19,452 nucleotides of DNA from DATLZC01 sp037444005 (GTDB lineage Bacteria; Chloroflexota; Dehalococcoidia; DSTF01; JACRBR01), in assembly GCA_037444005.1 (NCBI GenBank), contig JBBING010000042.1, forward strand, positions 1 to 19,452. The letters are read 5' to 3'. Below are positions 1 to 6,932 of the stretch, one piece after another. Each line of letters opens with the position of its first letter. Position 1 is the stretch's first letter. Both the position numbers and the translations under genes were made by a program. The notes beneath the pieces are model-generated. The model was not told the DNA's origin, searched no databases, and saw nothing but the letters and a program-made list of their open reading frames with translations.

Positions 1-80
1 GATTCTGAGGCAACGCTCCCCGTTCGGTAACCCTTTCAATGAGGCAGATCGCGCGGTGGCGGGCGGCGCCCATCAGGGGC

Positions 81-86
81 TACGCT
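81..86 (+). promoter_or_regulatory. Candidate -10 box (TACGCT) for the lipoprotein gene
   Basis: The hexamer TACGCT fits the TAnnnT pattern found before many genes in this window. A start of transcription near base 93 would give a leader of almost 80 nt before the GTG at 171. That leader contains the sequence TTCCCCGCCG twice (near 96 and 140) and a weak CCTCC/GGAGG inverted repeat. No good -35 box is visible. Bases 1-80 hold no gene that I can support. Confidence 0.3.
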
Positions 87-170
87 TAGGGGTCTTCCCC
101 GCCGATCCTCTGTAGGGACCTCCCTGTAACGGAGGACCGTTCCCCGCCGTTGTGCTCGAGAGGAACCAAC

Positions 171-560
171 GTGATCGTCCGCGTCTTCCCTGCGCTCATT
201 CTCGCCACGGCGGTGTTGGCCGCCGCCTGCGGCTCGTCCTCCGGAGGCGAGCGCGCCATGCAGGCGGTCCGCGACACCCTCGTTTCGCCGGGCGCCAGGC
301 TCGTTCTCGGACAGCTCCAGTGCGACGCTCGCGCCGACTCCGGCAGCGTGTGGACGGTGGCCTGCGCGCCGGGCCCCGACGCCGAATACCGGTCCAGCCC
401 GACGTTTCAGGTGAACGTGGACGACCTCAGCGTGACCGCTGCCAACGAAGACGCGCAGCGGCTCCTCGCGTTGAGCGAGCCCCTCCAGGGCGGGCGCCTC
501 CGCGAGTGCACCTTCCAGGAGGACGACACCGGCGCGCTCCGCATCAAGTGCGACGACTAG
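171..560 (+). CDS. Small putative lipoprotein, function unknown
   Basis: This 129-residue protein starts with a short hydrophobic signal peptide (residues 1-19) ending in a lipobox LAAAC, so Cys20 should be lipidated and the protein anchored on the outer face of the membrane. GTG at 171 is chosen because AGAGGA lies just upstream and the signal peptide then has normal length; a TTG at 150 in the same frame would add seven residues without a ribosome binding site. After a Ser/Gly linker the mature part is acidic and carries four more cysteines, which could form two disulfides. I do not recognise a domain. It converges on the flippase-like gene, with only three bases between the two stop codons. 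Confidence 0.8.
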   Translation: MIVRVFPALILATAVLAAACGSSSGGERAMQAVRDTLVSPGARLVLGQLQCDARADSGSVWTVACAPGPDAEYRSSPTFQVNVDDLSVTAANEDAQRLLALSEPLQGGRLRECTFQEDDTGALRIKCDD

Positions 561-563
561 TGG

Positions 564-1607
564 TCATCCCGCCGACGGGCGCCCTTCGGCCGCCGACTCC
601 TCGGGGCTCGGCGCCTCACCCTCCGCGAGACCGCCGAGCACATCACGTGGACGGAGCCCCAGCGCCCACATCGCGGCGATTCCCGTCAGGCTGATCCAGA
701 CCAGCAGCAGCAGGTGCGAGCCCACCGCGTAGCTGCCGGCTACGTCGCGGTCGACTCCCAGCAGCGCCAGCACCTCAGCCACGGCGACTTCGTACGGGCC
801 GACGTCCCACGGGGTCAACGGCAGCGATACCACGACATTGGCGCCGATCATCACGAGAAGGTAATCGGCGAACGAGAGGGGCAGGTCGAACGCGTGGCCG
901 AGAAACCAGTAGACGACGACTTCGATGAGCCACGCCGCGAAGGAGATGCCCACCGCCTCCAGCGCCAACCGCGGGCGCCGGAGCGACTCGAGCCCTTCGA
1001 TGAAGCGCGGCACGAGCTCGGCCGCAGAGCGCCGGGCCCGGTACGGAAGCCAGCGAATGGGGCGGACCGTCGAGAAGTCGCGCCGCACGTCCATGCGGGC
1101 GAGCGCCACCGCGAGCAGGAACCCGAGCGTCACGAACGTCGCCAGCGTCGCGAACAACGGTTTCGAGAAGAACGGGAGGTCGAGGAAGAACAGCCCGACG
1201 AACAGCAGCGCGACGAAGACGACGCCATCGAGCAGCGTCTCGACGACGAAGACCGTGGCCGTGAGCTCCGCCCGCGGGATGCCGAACCGCTGATTCGCCA
1301 CCTGCACCCGCAGGACATCGCCCGCGCGCAGGGGGACGAGGGCGTTCACGAGATTGTGCATGAGGAAGATGCCGAAGAGCTGCCCCACAGGGAGCCCGCT
1401 CCGTCGCCAGAGAAAGACGCGCCAGCGGTACGAATGGACGAACTTCGAGAACGTGAAGACGAAGACGCCGGCGACCGCCCACTGGTACTCCACATCGCGA
1501 AGCCGGACGAACGCCTCCCGCAGATCGACCCGCCACACGAGGAGCAGCACGAACAGGACGCTGAGCAGCGCCTGGAACAGGTAGCGGTGACGCCGGAAGA
1601 AGGTCAT
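564..1607 (-). CDS. Lysylphosphatidylglycerol synthase TM region / UPF0104-type flippase-like membrane protein
   Basis: This is a 347-residue polytopic membrane protein with about eight hydrophobic segments (the first near residues 10-26, the last near 300-318). The order of hydrophobic helices and the motifs 'LVPLRAGDVLRV' (about residues 90-102) and 'PLTPWDVGPYE' (about 262-272) match the lysylphosphatidylglycerol synthase transmembrane family (PF03706), whose members are thought to flip lipids or prenyl-linked sugars. There is no C-terminal aminoacyl-transferase domain, so it is the stand-alone flippase-like form. The charged C-tail (about 320-347) is probably cytoplasmic. GGGAGGTG lies about 13 nt upstream of the ATG. 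The substrate cannot be told from the sequence. Confidence 0.85.
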   Translation of the reverse strand: MTFFRRHRYLFQALLSVLFVLLLVWRVDLREAFVRLRDVEYQWAVAGVFVFTFSKFVHSYRWRVFLWRRSGLPVGQLFGIFLMHNLVNALVPLRAGDVLRVQVANQRFGIPRAELTATVFVVETLLDGVVFVALLFVGLFFLDLPFFSKPLFATLATFVTLGFLLAVALARMDVRRDFSTVRPIRWLPYRARRSAAELVPRFIEGLESLRRPRLALEAVGISFAAWLIEVVVYWFLGHAFDLPLSFADYLLVMIGANVVVSLPLTPWDVGPYEVAVAEVLALLGVDRDVAGSYAVGSHLLLLVWISLTGIAAMWALGLRPRDVLGGLAEGEAPSPEESAAEGRPSAG

Positions 1608-1638
1608 CGCGCCCCCAGGAACACCTCCCGGCGCGTCA

Positions 1639-1644
1639 ACGATA
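1639..1644 (-). promoter_or_regulatory. Candidate extended -10 box (TGc-TATCGT) for the flippase-like gene
   Basis: Read on the minus strand, TGC is followed by TATCGT, an extended -10 arrangement. Transcription would begin near 1632, leaving a 25-nt leader that contains the GGGAGGTG ribosome binding site of the gene starting at 1607. Confidence 0.35.
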
Positions 1645-1778
1645 GCAGGTTGCGGGCCTTCGGGTCGCGACAGGATGCGACGAATGGCCGGCCCCCGCGG
1701 ACCGGACGGCGCTGGATGCGCGGGCCGCGCTCGCCCGATGCTACGAGCGAGGGCAGTTCGCCGGCTCGACGGCCGGCG

Positions 1779-1784
1779 TAGAAT
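1779..1784 (+). promoter_or_regulatory. Candidate -10 box (TAGAAT) for the BON-domain gene
   Basis: TAGAAT is close to the sigma-70 consensus TATAAT and stands out in this GC-rich stretch. It would give a leader of about 75 nt before the ATG at 1867. A convincing -35 element is not seen. The rest of the 259-nt gap 1608-1866 holds no gene I can support. Confidence 0.35.
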
Positions 1785-1866
1785 AGAAGTCTCCCGAAGG
1801 ATCCGGGCGGACGCGGCCTCGCTTCACTGCCGTCGTCCGCCACCATGAGCGAAAGGAGGCATCGCG

Positions 1867-2508
1867 ATGCTCCGTCCAGCCATCCGCCGACGTACCAGCG
1901 CCTCCGCGCTCCTCGCCCGCCTGCGCCCGCTCAGGCGGCAGCGACGCGTACCCCGTCTCGACCTGCTCCGGCGCTGGCTCCTCGCGCGCTCGACGCCGCG
2001 AACGCCGGACGTGCGCGCGTGGGCGCGGCCGGTGCTATGGTCGGCGGGACTCGTCGCCCTGGGCGCCGCAGCGATGTACGTCTTCGACCCGCGCCTCGGC
2101 CGGCGGCGCCGCGCGCTCATGCGGGACAAGGTCGTGAAGGCGTACCACTTCGTGACGCGCCGGGCGCCCGAACGGCTCGAACACCGCGCCCGTTATGTCG
2201 CCGGGCGGCTGCACGGCCTCGAACACGAGGTCGCGCACGAAGTGAGCCACCTGCTCCACACAGAGCCCGAAGTGGAGCCGGACAACGTGACGCTGGCGCA
2301 GCGCGTGCGGTCGGAGATCTTCGCGCCCGCCGACATCCCTGACGGCGCCATCAACGTCGACGCGTACGAAGGCATCGTCACGCTGCGGGGCGAGCTGCCA
2401 TCGCAGGAGCTCATCGACCGCGTGGTGCGGATGGCCCGGCACGTCGAAGGCGTCCGCGAGGTGCGGAACCTGCTGCACACGCCGGGGACGCCCGTCCCGC
2501 CGCACTGA
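1867..2508 (+). CDS. BON-domain membrane-anchored protein
   Basis: The protein has 213 residues. A very Arg-rich N-terminus (1-55) precedes a single hydrophobic segment (about 55-73), followed by 'FDPRLGRRRRALMRDK', a basic juxtamembrane motif often seen in small BON-domain proteins. A helical stretch (about 85-135) leads to a C-terminal BON domain (about 139-205) with the typical 'INVDAYEGIVTLRGEL' and 'VEGVREVRNLL' strands. BON domains are thought to bind phospholipids or to act in envelope stress and osmotic protection. GAAAGGAGG sits 8 nt before the ATG. It stands alone, upstream of the tRNA gene. Exact role unknown. Confidence 0.85.
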   Translation: MLRPAIRRRTSASALLARLRPLRRQRRVPRLDLLRRWLLARSTPRTPDVRAWARPVLWSAGLVALGAAAMYVFDPRLGRRRRALMRDKVVKAYHFVTRRAPERLEHRARYVAGRLHGLEHEVAHEVSHLLHTEPEVEPDNVTLAQRVRSEIFAPADIPDGAINVDAYEGIVTLRGELPSQELIDRVVRMARHVEGVREVRNLLHTPGTPVPPH

Positions 2509-2582
2509 GCGGACCGTCCGCGCTCGAACGGGGTCGGGCCGCCGTTCCCCGGCGAGGCGAAGGGGGAGGGCCCGTGCGCTGG

Positions 2583-2588
2583 TATACT
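2583..2588 (+). promoter_or_regulatory. -10 box (TATACT) of the tRNA-Lys gene
   Basis: TATACT ends five bases before the first base of the tRNA, so transcription should start at, or within a couple of bases of, the mature 5' end. The -35 region (around 2560) is G-rich and matches the consensus poorly. Confidence 0.55.
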
Positions 2589-2593
2589 GCGGC

Positions 2594-2670
2594 GGGCCCT
2601 TAGCTCAGCCCGGCAGAGCAGCGGACTTTTAATCCGTCGGTCCTGGGTTCGAATCCCAGAGGGCCCACCA
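2594..2670 (+). tRNA. trnK: tRNA-Lys (anticodon TTT)
   Basis: A full cloverleaf can be drawn. The acceptor stem pairs GGGCCCT (2594-2600) with AGGGCCC (2660-2666). The D arm carries TAGCTCAG with a short loop. The anticodon stem pairs GCGGA (2621-2625) with TCCGT (2633-2637) around the loop CTTTTAA, which puts TTT at 2628-2630. The T arm has GGTTCGAATCC. The discriminator base is A2667 and CCA (2668-2670) is encoded in the DNA. TTT reads both AAA and AAG lysine codons. Confidence 0.97.
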
Positions 2671-2674
2671 GCGA

Positions 2675-2687
2675 GGGACAGCGTCCC
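2675..2687. terminator. Small hairpin between tRNA-Lys and the convergent hydrolase gene
   Basis: GGGAC-AGC-GTCCC forms a five-base-pair hairpin just after the tRNA. It lies between two convergent transcription units, where a shared terminator would be expected, but no T-run follows on either strand, so the assignment is weak. Confidence 0.25.
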
Positions 2688-2698
2688 GGCATATCCCG

Positions 2699-3589
2699 CT
2701 AGCGCACTTCGAGCCGCAGCAGGTCGCGGGCGACGGTGATGGGCCCGGCGTAGATGTCGGAGAGTCCCCGCACGAAGGCGTCGACCTCCGGCCCTTCGTC
2801 GGGGATGGGCGGCATCACGTGCGACAGCACGAGATGCTGCACGCCGGCCTCCCGGGCGACACGCGCGGCGTCTTCCGTGGAGGCGTGGTAGGTGTGGGCG
2901 TCGAGCAGCAGCGACGCCTACAGCGCGTTCCCCATCGAGCGCAGGCCCTCTTCGAACGCCTCCATCATCGCGCGGTGCTGGGCGTCGCAAACCAGCACGT
3001 CGGCGCCCCGCGAGCCGTTCAGCAGGCCCGGACACGGGTTCGTGTCGCCCGAGACGACCACGCTGCGCCCCTCGCGCTCAAACCGAAAGCCGAACGCAGG
3101 GATGACCGGCCGATGATCCACGGCGAACGCCAGCACGTCGATGTCGCCCACCGTCGCGACGCGCACGGGCGTCTCGCCGGCGCTGATCTCGTGCACCTCG
3201 CACGCGGTGCCGATGGACGAGAGCTTCTCGCCGTGGTGCGCGAGGCGGAAGCGGGTGTCGGCCGCCACCGCCTGGCGGAAGCCCGCGACCATCTCCGCGG
3301 TGCCTTCGGGTCCGTAGACCGGCAGCGGCGTGGTGACGCCACCGAGCCAGCGCATCACGACGAAGTCCGCGAAGTCGGTGATGTGGTCGGAGTGCAGGTC
3401 GGTGAAGAAGACGGCGTCGATGGTCTGCGGCGGCGTGCGGGCGAGATACAGCCGGCGCGCGGCGCCCCAGCCGCAGTCGACGAGGATGCGCGTGTCGCCG
3501 CCGATGACGACCTGCGATGCGCCCCAGCGGTTGGGCGAGGCAATAGGGCTGCCGGTGCCGAGAAACAGGAGTTCGAGCGGAGGAGTCAT
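2699..3589 (-). pseudogene. MBL-fold metallohydrolase (RNase Z-like), interrupted by in-frame TAG at 2918-2920
   Basis: The frame from ATG 3589 (GAAAGGGAC upstream) reads 223 residues, meets TAG at codon 224 (2918-2920), then continues in the same frame for 72 more residues to a TAG at 2699. Both parts belong to one metallo-beta-lactamase-fold protein of RNase Z-like/arylsulfatase-like type and normal length (296 codons). Before the stop: 'LLFLGTGSP' (7-15), the metal motif TDLHSDH (63-69, with Asp where most relatives have the first His), H159 and SGDTNP around D182. After it: 'YHASTEDAA' (234-242) and 'LVLSHVMPP' with H257, the usual last metal ligand. A protein ending at the first stop would lack this and is probably inactive. 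A point mutation from a sense codon such as CAG, or a sequencing error, explains it best; reassignment of TAG is excluded because many genes here end in TAG. Confidence 0.85.
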
Positions 3590-3624
3590 GCGCGCGTCCC
3601 TTTCGTCGGGCGGGGATGTGGCGC

Positions 3625-3690
3625 AGCCTAACAGGGCGGAGCGCCCCTCACAAGAGCGCCCTGTACGCCGCGACCCGACGATGCCATGAT
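3625..3690. promoter_or_regulatory. Divergent promoter region with inverted repeat between the two hydrolase genes
   Basis: The minus-strand gene has TAGGCT (complement of 3625-3630) and the plus-strand gene an extended -10, TGc-CATGAT (3682-3690). Between them, CAGGGCG (3632-3638) and CGCCCTG (3657-3663) form a perfect 7-bp inverted repeat with an 18-nt centre. Its place between two divergent -10 boxes would suit an operator for both genes. The regulator is not in the window as far as I can see. Confidence 0.35.
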
Positions 3691-3719
3691 GGGGCCACAT
3701 CCTTCGAGGAGGACTCGCG

Positions 3720-4742
3720 ATGGCCGATGACTTCCCCCGCTTCGTCGCCGCTGCCGTGCAGGCGGCGCCCGTGTTCATGGACCGCGAGGCCACGGTCGAG
3801 AAGGCGTGCTCCCTCATCGCCGAGGCGGCGAAGAATGGCGCGCGGCTCATCGTCTTTCCGGAGACGTGGGTGCCGACCTATCCCTTCTGGGACATGCGGC
3901 GCTCCGACGCCTGGCTGGAGCTGTACCGCAACGCCGTGGAAGTCCCTTCCCCGGCGACGGAGCGGCTGGGCCAGGCGGCCCGCGACGCCGGCGCCTACGT
4001 CGCGATCGGCGTCAACGAGCGCGACACCAACACCAGGGGAACGCTCTACAACACGCTTCTGTACTTCGGCCCGGACGGAGCGCTACTGGGCGCCCATCGC
4101 AAGCTCATGCCGTCGGTGACCGAGCGGCTGGTGTGGGGCATGGGCGACGGGTCGGGGCTCCACGTCTTCGACACCCCGCTCGGACGGCTGGGCGGGCTCA
4201 TCTGCTGGGAGCACGAGATGACGCTGGTGAAGTACGCCATGTAAGCCCGCGGCGAGCAGGTCCACGCCAGCGTCTGGCCCGCCTGGAGCTTTCAGCGCGA
4301 GCACATCCAGTTCGGCACACGGCAGTACGCCTACGAGGGCAAATGTTTCGTGGTCGTGGCCTGCGGCGTGCTCCACACGTCGACAGTGCCCGACGCGTGG
4401 CGAGGCGGCCCTGCGCTCTCGGCGGGACTCATCGCCGATGGCGGCAGCGCCATCATCGGCCCCGACGGCCGGTACATCGCCGGCCCGGTGTACGAGGATG
4501 AGACCATCGTCTACGGCGAGATCGACCTCGCGCAGGTCGCGCTGGCGAAGCGCGACATCGACGTCGCGGGCCACTACGCGCGGCCCGACGTCGTGCGCCT
4601 GATCTTCGATCCGGCGCCGCATCCGCCTCTCGCCGTCGCACCGGACAGCGCTCGCATCCTGGACGCGCCCGAGACGCCCGGAGCGGCGCCTGCTAGATCA
4701 CGCCCTCGCGCAGCCACTCGCCCGCGCGCTCGCCGATCATGA
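3720..4742 (+). pseudogene. Nitrilase-family carbon-nitrogen hydrolase, interrupted by in-frame TAA at 4242-4244
   Basis: From ATG 3720 (GAGGAG 8-13 nt upstream) the frame gives 174 residues, then TAA at codon 175, then continues in the same frame to TGA at 4742, for 341 codons in all, the normal length of a nitrilase. The catalytic triad is present before the stop: Glu48 (in 'FPETW'), Lys128 ('HRKLMPSVTER') and Cys162 ('LICWEHEM'). After it come the expected family segments 'ARGEQVHASVWPAW', 'YEGKCFVVVACG' and 'GGSAIIGPDGRYIAGP'. The family usually has Tyr just before the ARGEQVH-like segment, so TAC or TAT to TAA is the likely change. The product ending at TAA would lose the C-terminal half of the alpha-beta-beta-alpha fold. 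The last 50 bases overlap the 3' end of the convergent GMC gene. Nitrile, cyanide or amide as substrate cannot be decided. Confidence 0.87.
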
Positions 4743-6216
4743 CCGACGTGAGGTGGATGTTGGCCCGGGGGCACGACGGCATCACCGACGCGTCGGCCAC
4801 GTAGAGGTTCTCGAATCCGCGCACCCGGAGGTACTGGTCGACGACGCCCATGGGGTCGGTCGCCGGAGCCATCTTCGCCGTGCAGCTCGGGTGGAAGCCG
4901 CTCGACGCCACCGAGCGGCACCACTCGGCCAGCGTCTCGTCGCTCTCGAGCGCGGCCGCATGCGGTGAACGGATACCCTCAGCCAGCCGCTCGAACGCCG
5001 GATGCGACCCCACTTCGAGGCCGAAGCGGACGCCCTCGACCAGCCGCCGCACGTCCTCCTCGTCCTGGAGGAAGCCGTTCTCGATGACCGGCAGGTCGTG
5101 AGGGTCAGCCGACCGCAACGTAATTCGTCCCCGTGAACGCTGGCGGTAGATGACCGGTCCGAGGGCAAAGACGTACGTGCCCGCGCGGGTGCGGATCTGC
5201 GAGACGGGCATGAGCTGCATGTCGTTCCGCTCGGTCCCGCCCTTCGAGGTGTACCGGTACGTCACCTGCACCACAGGGTCTGCGCCGTTGAGGAGCCCCT
5301 CGCGAGCGGAGTACACCACGCCGAGCATCGGGTGGTCGTCGAGATTCGCCCCGACGCCCGGCAGGTCCTCGACGACGTCGATGCCCAGCTCCCGCAGATG
5401 CGCTTCCGGCCCGATACCCGACCGCATGAGAATGGCGGGCGACCCGATGGCGCCCCCCGACAGCACGATGCGCTCGCCTTCGACGACATAGCGCTCGCCC
5501 CCCGATTCCACCTCGACGGCGACGGCGCGATGGCCCCGGGTGAGCACGCGCCGGACGAGGCACTCGCCGCGGATGGTGAGATTGAGCCTGTGCCGGGCAG
5601 GCTGGAGGTAGCAGATGGCGACGCTCATCCGGGTCCGCCCGTCCTTGTTCTTGTTCATGGGATGGAAGCCGAGTCCCGTGGACTGCGGATCGTTGTTGTC
5701 GGGCGTCTCGGGAACGCCGAGGTCGCGCATTGCCTCGAGGAACGCCCGCTGAACGGGCACGAGCTCGTGCTCCCGATACCGGCGGATGGGAATGGGTCCG
5801 CTGTCGCCGTGATAGGGCTTGTCGGGGAAGTCGAGGTCGCGCTCCAGCCGGATAAAGTACGGCAGCACCTTCTCCCACGACCACTCCGGGTTGCCCATGG
5901 CGGCCCATTCGTCGTAGTCCTCGGGCACGCCCCGGAGGGCGATGGCGGTGTTGACGGCGGAGGAGCCGCCCACGACCCGGCCCGCGGGCTGGTGCACCCT
6001 TCGGCCGCCGGGCCTCGTCTCCGCCTCGTATCCCCAGTCGTGCGCCCAGTAGGAGTTGTCGTTGCCGTTGAGCAGGTCCTCGGGCATCTCGTCCGCCGTT
6101 CGGTAATACGGCCCCGCCTCCAACAGCAGTACCGACCGCTTCGGGTCTTCGGACACCCGGGCTGCGATGACGGCGCCGCTCGCGCCTCCCCCGACTACGA
6201 TGACGTCGTACTTCAT
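4693..6216 (-). CDS. GMC-family FAD-dependent oxidoreductase (choline dehydrogenase-like)
   Basis: This intact 507-residue protein has the GMC glucose-methanol-choline architecture. The N-terminal FAD-binding Rossmann motif is GGGASG (9-14) with the ribose-binding Glu33 in 'LLLEAGP'. The signature 'PAGRVVGGSSAVN' follows near residues 77-89 and 'GAIGSPAILMRSGIGP' near 255-270. The C-terminal catalytic region holds 'SSGFHPSCTAKM' with His442 and 'RANIHLTSVMIGERA' around 483-497. Such enzymes oxidise alcohols, choline or related hydroxyl groups; the substrate is not evident. GGGAGGCGAC precedes the ATG. It is monocistronic, convergent with the nitrilase-family frame and divergent from the coiled-coil/recF operon. 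Confidence 0.93.
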   Translation of the reverse strand: MKYDVIVVGGGASGAVIAARVSEDPKRSVLLLEAGPYYRTADEMPEDLLNGNDNSYWAHDWGYEAETRPGGRRVHQPAGRVVGGSSAVNTAIALRGVPEDYDEWAAMGNPEWSWEKVLPYFIRLERDLDFPDKPYHGDSGPIPIRRYREHELVPVQRAFLEAMRDLGVPETPDNNDPQSTGLGFHPMNKNKDGRTRMSVAICYLQPARHRLNLTIRGECLVRRVLTRGHRAVAVEVESGGERYVVEGERIVLSGGAIGSPAILMRSGIGPEAHLRELGIDVVEDLPGVGANLDDHPMLGVVYSAREGLLNGADPVVQVTYRYTSKGGTERNDMQLMPVSQIRTRAGTYVFALGPVIYRQRSRGRITLRSADPHDLPVIENGFLQDEEDVRRLVEGVRFGLEVGSHPAFERLAEGIRSPHAAALESDETLAEWCRSVASSGFHPSCTAKMAPATDPMGVVDQYLRVRGFENLYVADASVMPSCPRANIHLTSVMIGERAGEWLREGVI

Positions 6217-6234
6217 GTCGCCTCCCGAATGCGC

Positions 6235-6240
6235 ATCCTA
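6235..6240 (-). promoter_or_regulatory. Candidate -10 box (TAGGAT) for the GMC gene
   Basis: On the minus strand TAGGAT is followed by GCGC, and transcription would start about 12 bases before the ATG at 6216, just ahead of the GGGAGG ribosome binding site. Confidence 0.35.
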
Positions 6241-6326
6241 CGAGCGCCGCGCGCCTGCGTACAGAGTCCTTTCGCCTGCGGTCTCAGGGTGACGCCGGAG
6301 ACGTGTGCCGGCCGCCGCGGCCGATG

Positions 6327-6332
6327 TATGCT
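6327..6332 (+). promoter_or_regulatory. Candidate -10 box (TATGCT) for the coiled-coil gene and recF
   Basis: TATGCT followed by GGCGG resembles the tRNA promoter (TATACT then GCGGC). It would start a transcript near 6339 covering the coiled-coil gene and recF. It argues for translation from ATG 6372 rather than from the ATG at 6324 or GTG at 6303, which would lie upstream of the transcript. Confidence 0.4.
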
Positions 6333-6371
6333 GGCGGAAGGACCACGAGAGAGCCCCGGACGCCTGCCTTC

Positions 6372-6923
6372 ATGACGCCGCCCGTTCCCCGGCCCGAGCC
6401 CGCCGACGCGTTCGCCGAGGCCTTGCGCGTTCTTCGCGACGCCCTCGCGCGCGTGGAAGCGCTGCTCGCGCAAGCCGAAGCTCCGTCCGCCGTCGCCGAC
6501 CTCGCGCCGCTGACGCAGCGCATCGAGGCCCTGGCGGCAGCGCAGGAGGCGCTCGCCGTGCGGCTCGACGAGCTCGCCGACCGGCTCAGCGCCCTCGAGC
6601 GCCGCTCCGGCCGAACCAGCGAACCGGTCGCCCGGGCCCCGGACCTCCAGACCATCGAGCTCGTCGTCACGGGCGTGCCCGGCTTTCAGGGCCTCATGGA
6701 CCTCCAGCGGGCGCTGGCCAGTCTGGAGGGCGTGCGCGCGGCTCCAGTGCGGAGCTTCCAGGCCGACGAAGCGGCGCTCGACATCACCGCCGAGACGCCC
6801 CCTGCGCCGGAGGCGCTGGCCGCCGCGCTCCGGGACGTGTTCGCGTGTCCCGTCCACGTCGTCGACGCCCCTGCGCAGGGCCCCATCCGCCTGCGGATCG
6901 CCCCCGTCCAGGCGGACCTGTAG
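6372..6923 (+). CDS. Coiled-coil protein with a C-terminal alpha/beta domain, upstream of recF
   Basis: The 183-residue protein has two parts. Residues 11-78 are Ala/Leu/Glu/Arg-rich with heptad spacing and should form one or two long helices, probably a coiled coil. Residues 93-176 ('IELVVTGVPGFQGLMDLQRA', 'LEGVRAAPVRSF', 'EALAAALRDVF') look like a beta-alpha-beta-beta-alpha-beta ferredoxin-like fold, distantly similar to heavy-metal-associated domains but without their CxxC metal site. No catalytic motif is seen. ATG 6372 is chosen because a good -10 box lies at 6327; the ribosome binding site is weak (GAGAG), and upstream in-frame starts exist. The stop is nine bases before recF, so the two are very likely co-transcribed. 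Function unknown. Confidence 0.7.
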   Translation: MTPPVPRPEPADAFAEALRVLRDALARVEALLAQAEAPSAVADLAPLTQRIEALAAAQEALAVRLDELADRLSALERRSGRTSEPVARAPDLQTIELVVTGVPGFQGLMDLQRALASLEGVRAAPVRSFQADEAALDITAETPPAPEALAAALRDVFACPVHVVDAPAQGPIRLRIAPVQADL

Positions 6924-6932
6924 ACTGGAGCC

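Noticed and set aside
1..73. Short minus-strand frame with ATG at 73, open to the left edge
   Set aside because: Only 24 codons are visible, with no ribosome binding site and no recognisable sequence; not enough to call a gene.
714..1781. Long plus-strand open frame (355 codons)
   Set aside because: It lies opposite the flippase-like gene and reads as Arg/Glu/His/Gln-rich low-complexity sequence, typical of an antisense frame in GC-rich DNA.
1604..1846. Minus-strand open frame upstream of the flippase-like gene (80 codons)
   Set aside because: No signal or family pattern, and the candidate promoter and ribosome binding site of the flippase-like gene lie inside it.
2918..2920. Pyrrolysine or general TAG reassignment
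   Set aside because: TAG ends many intact genes in this window and the protein is not of a type known to carry pyrrolysine.
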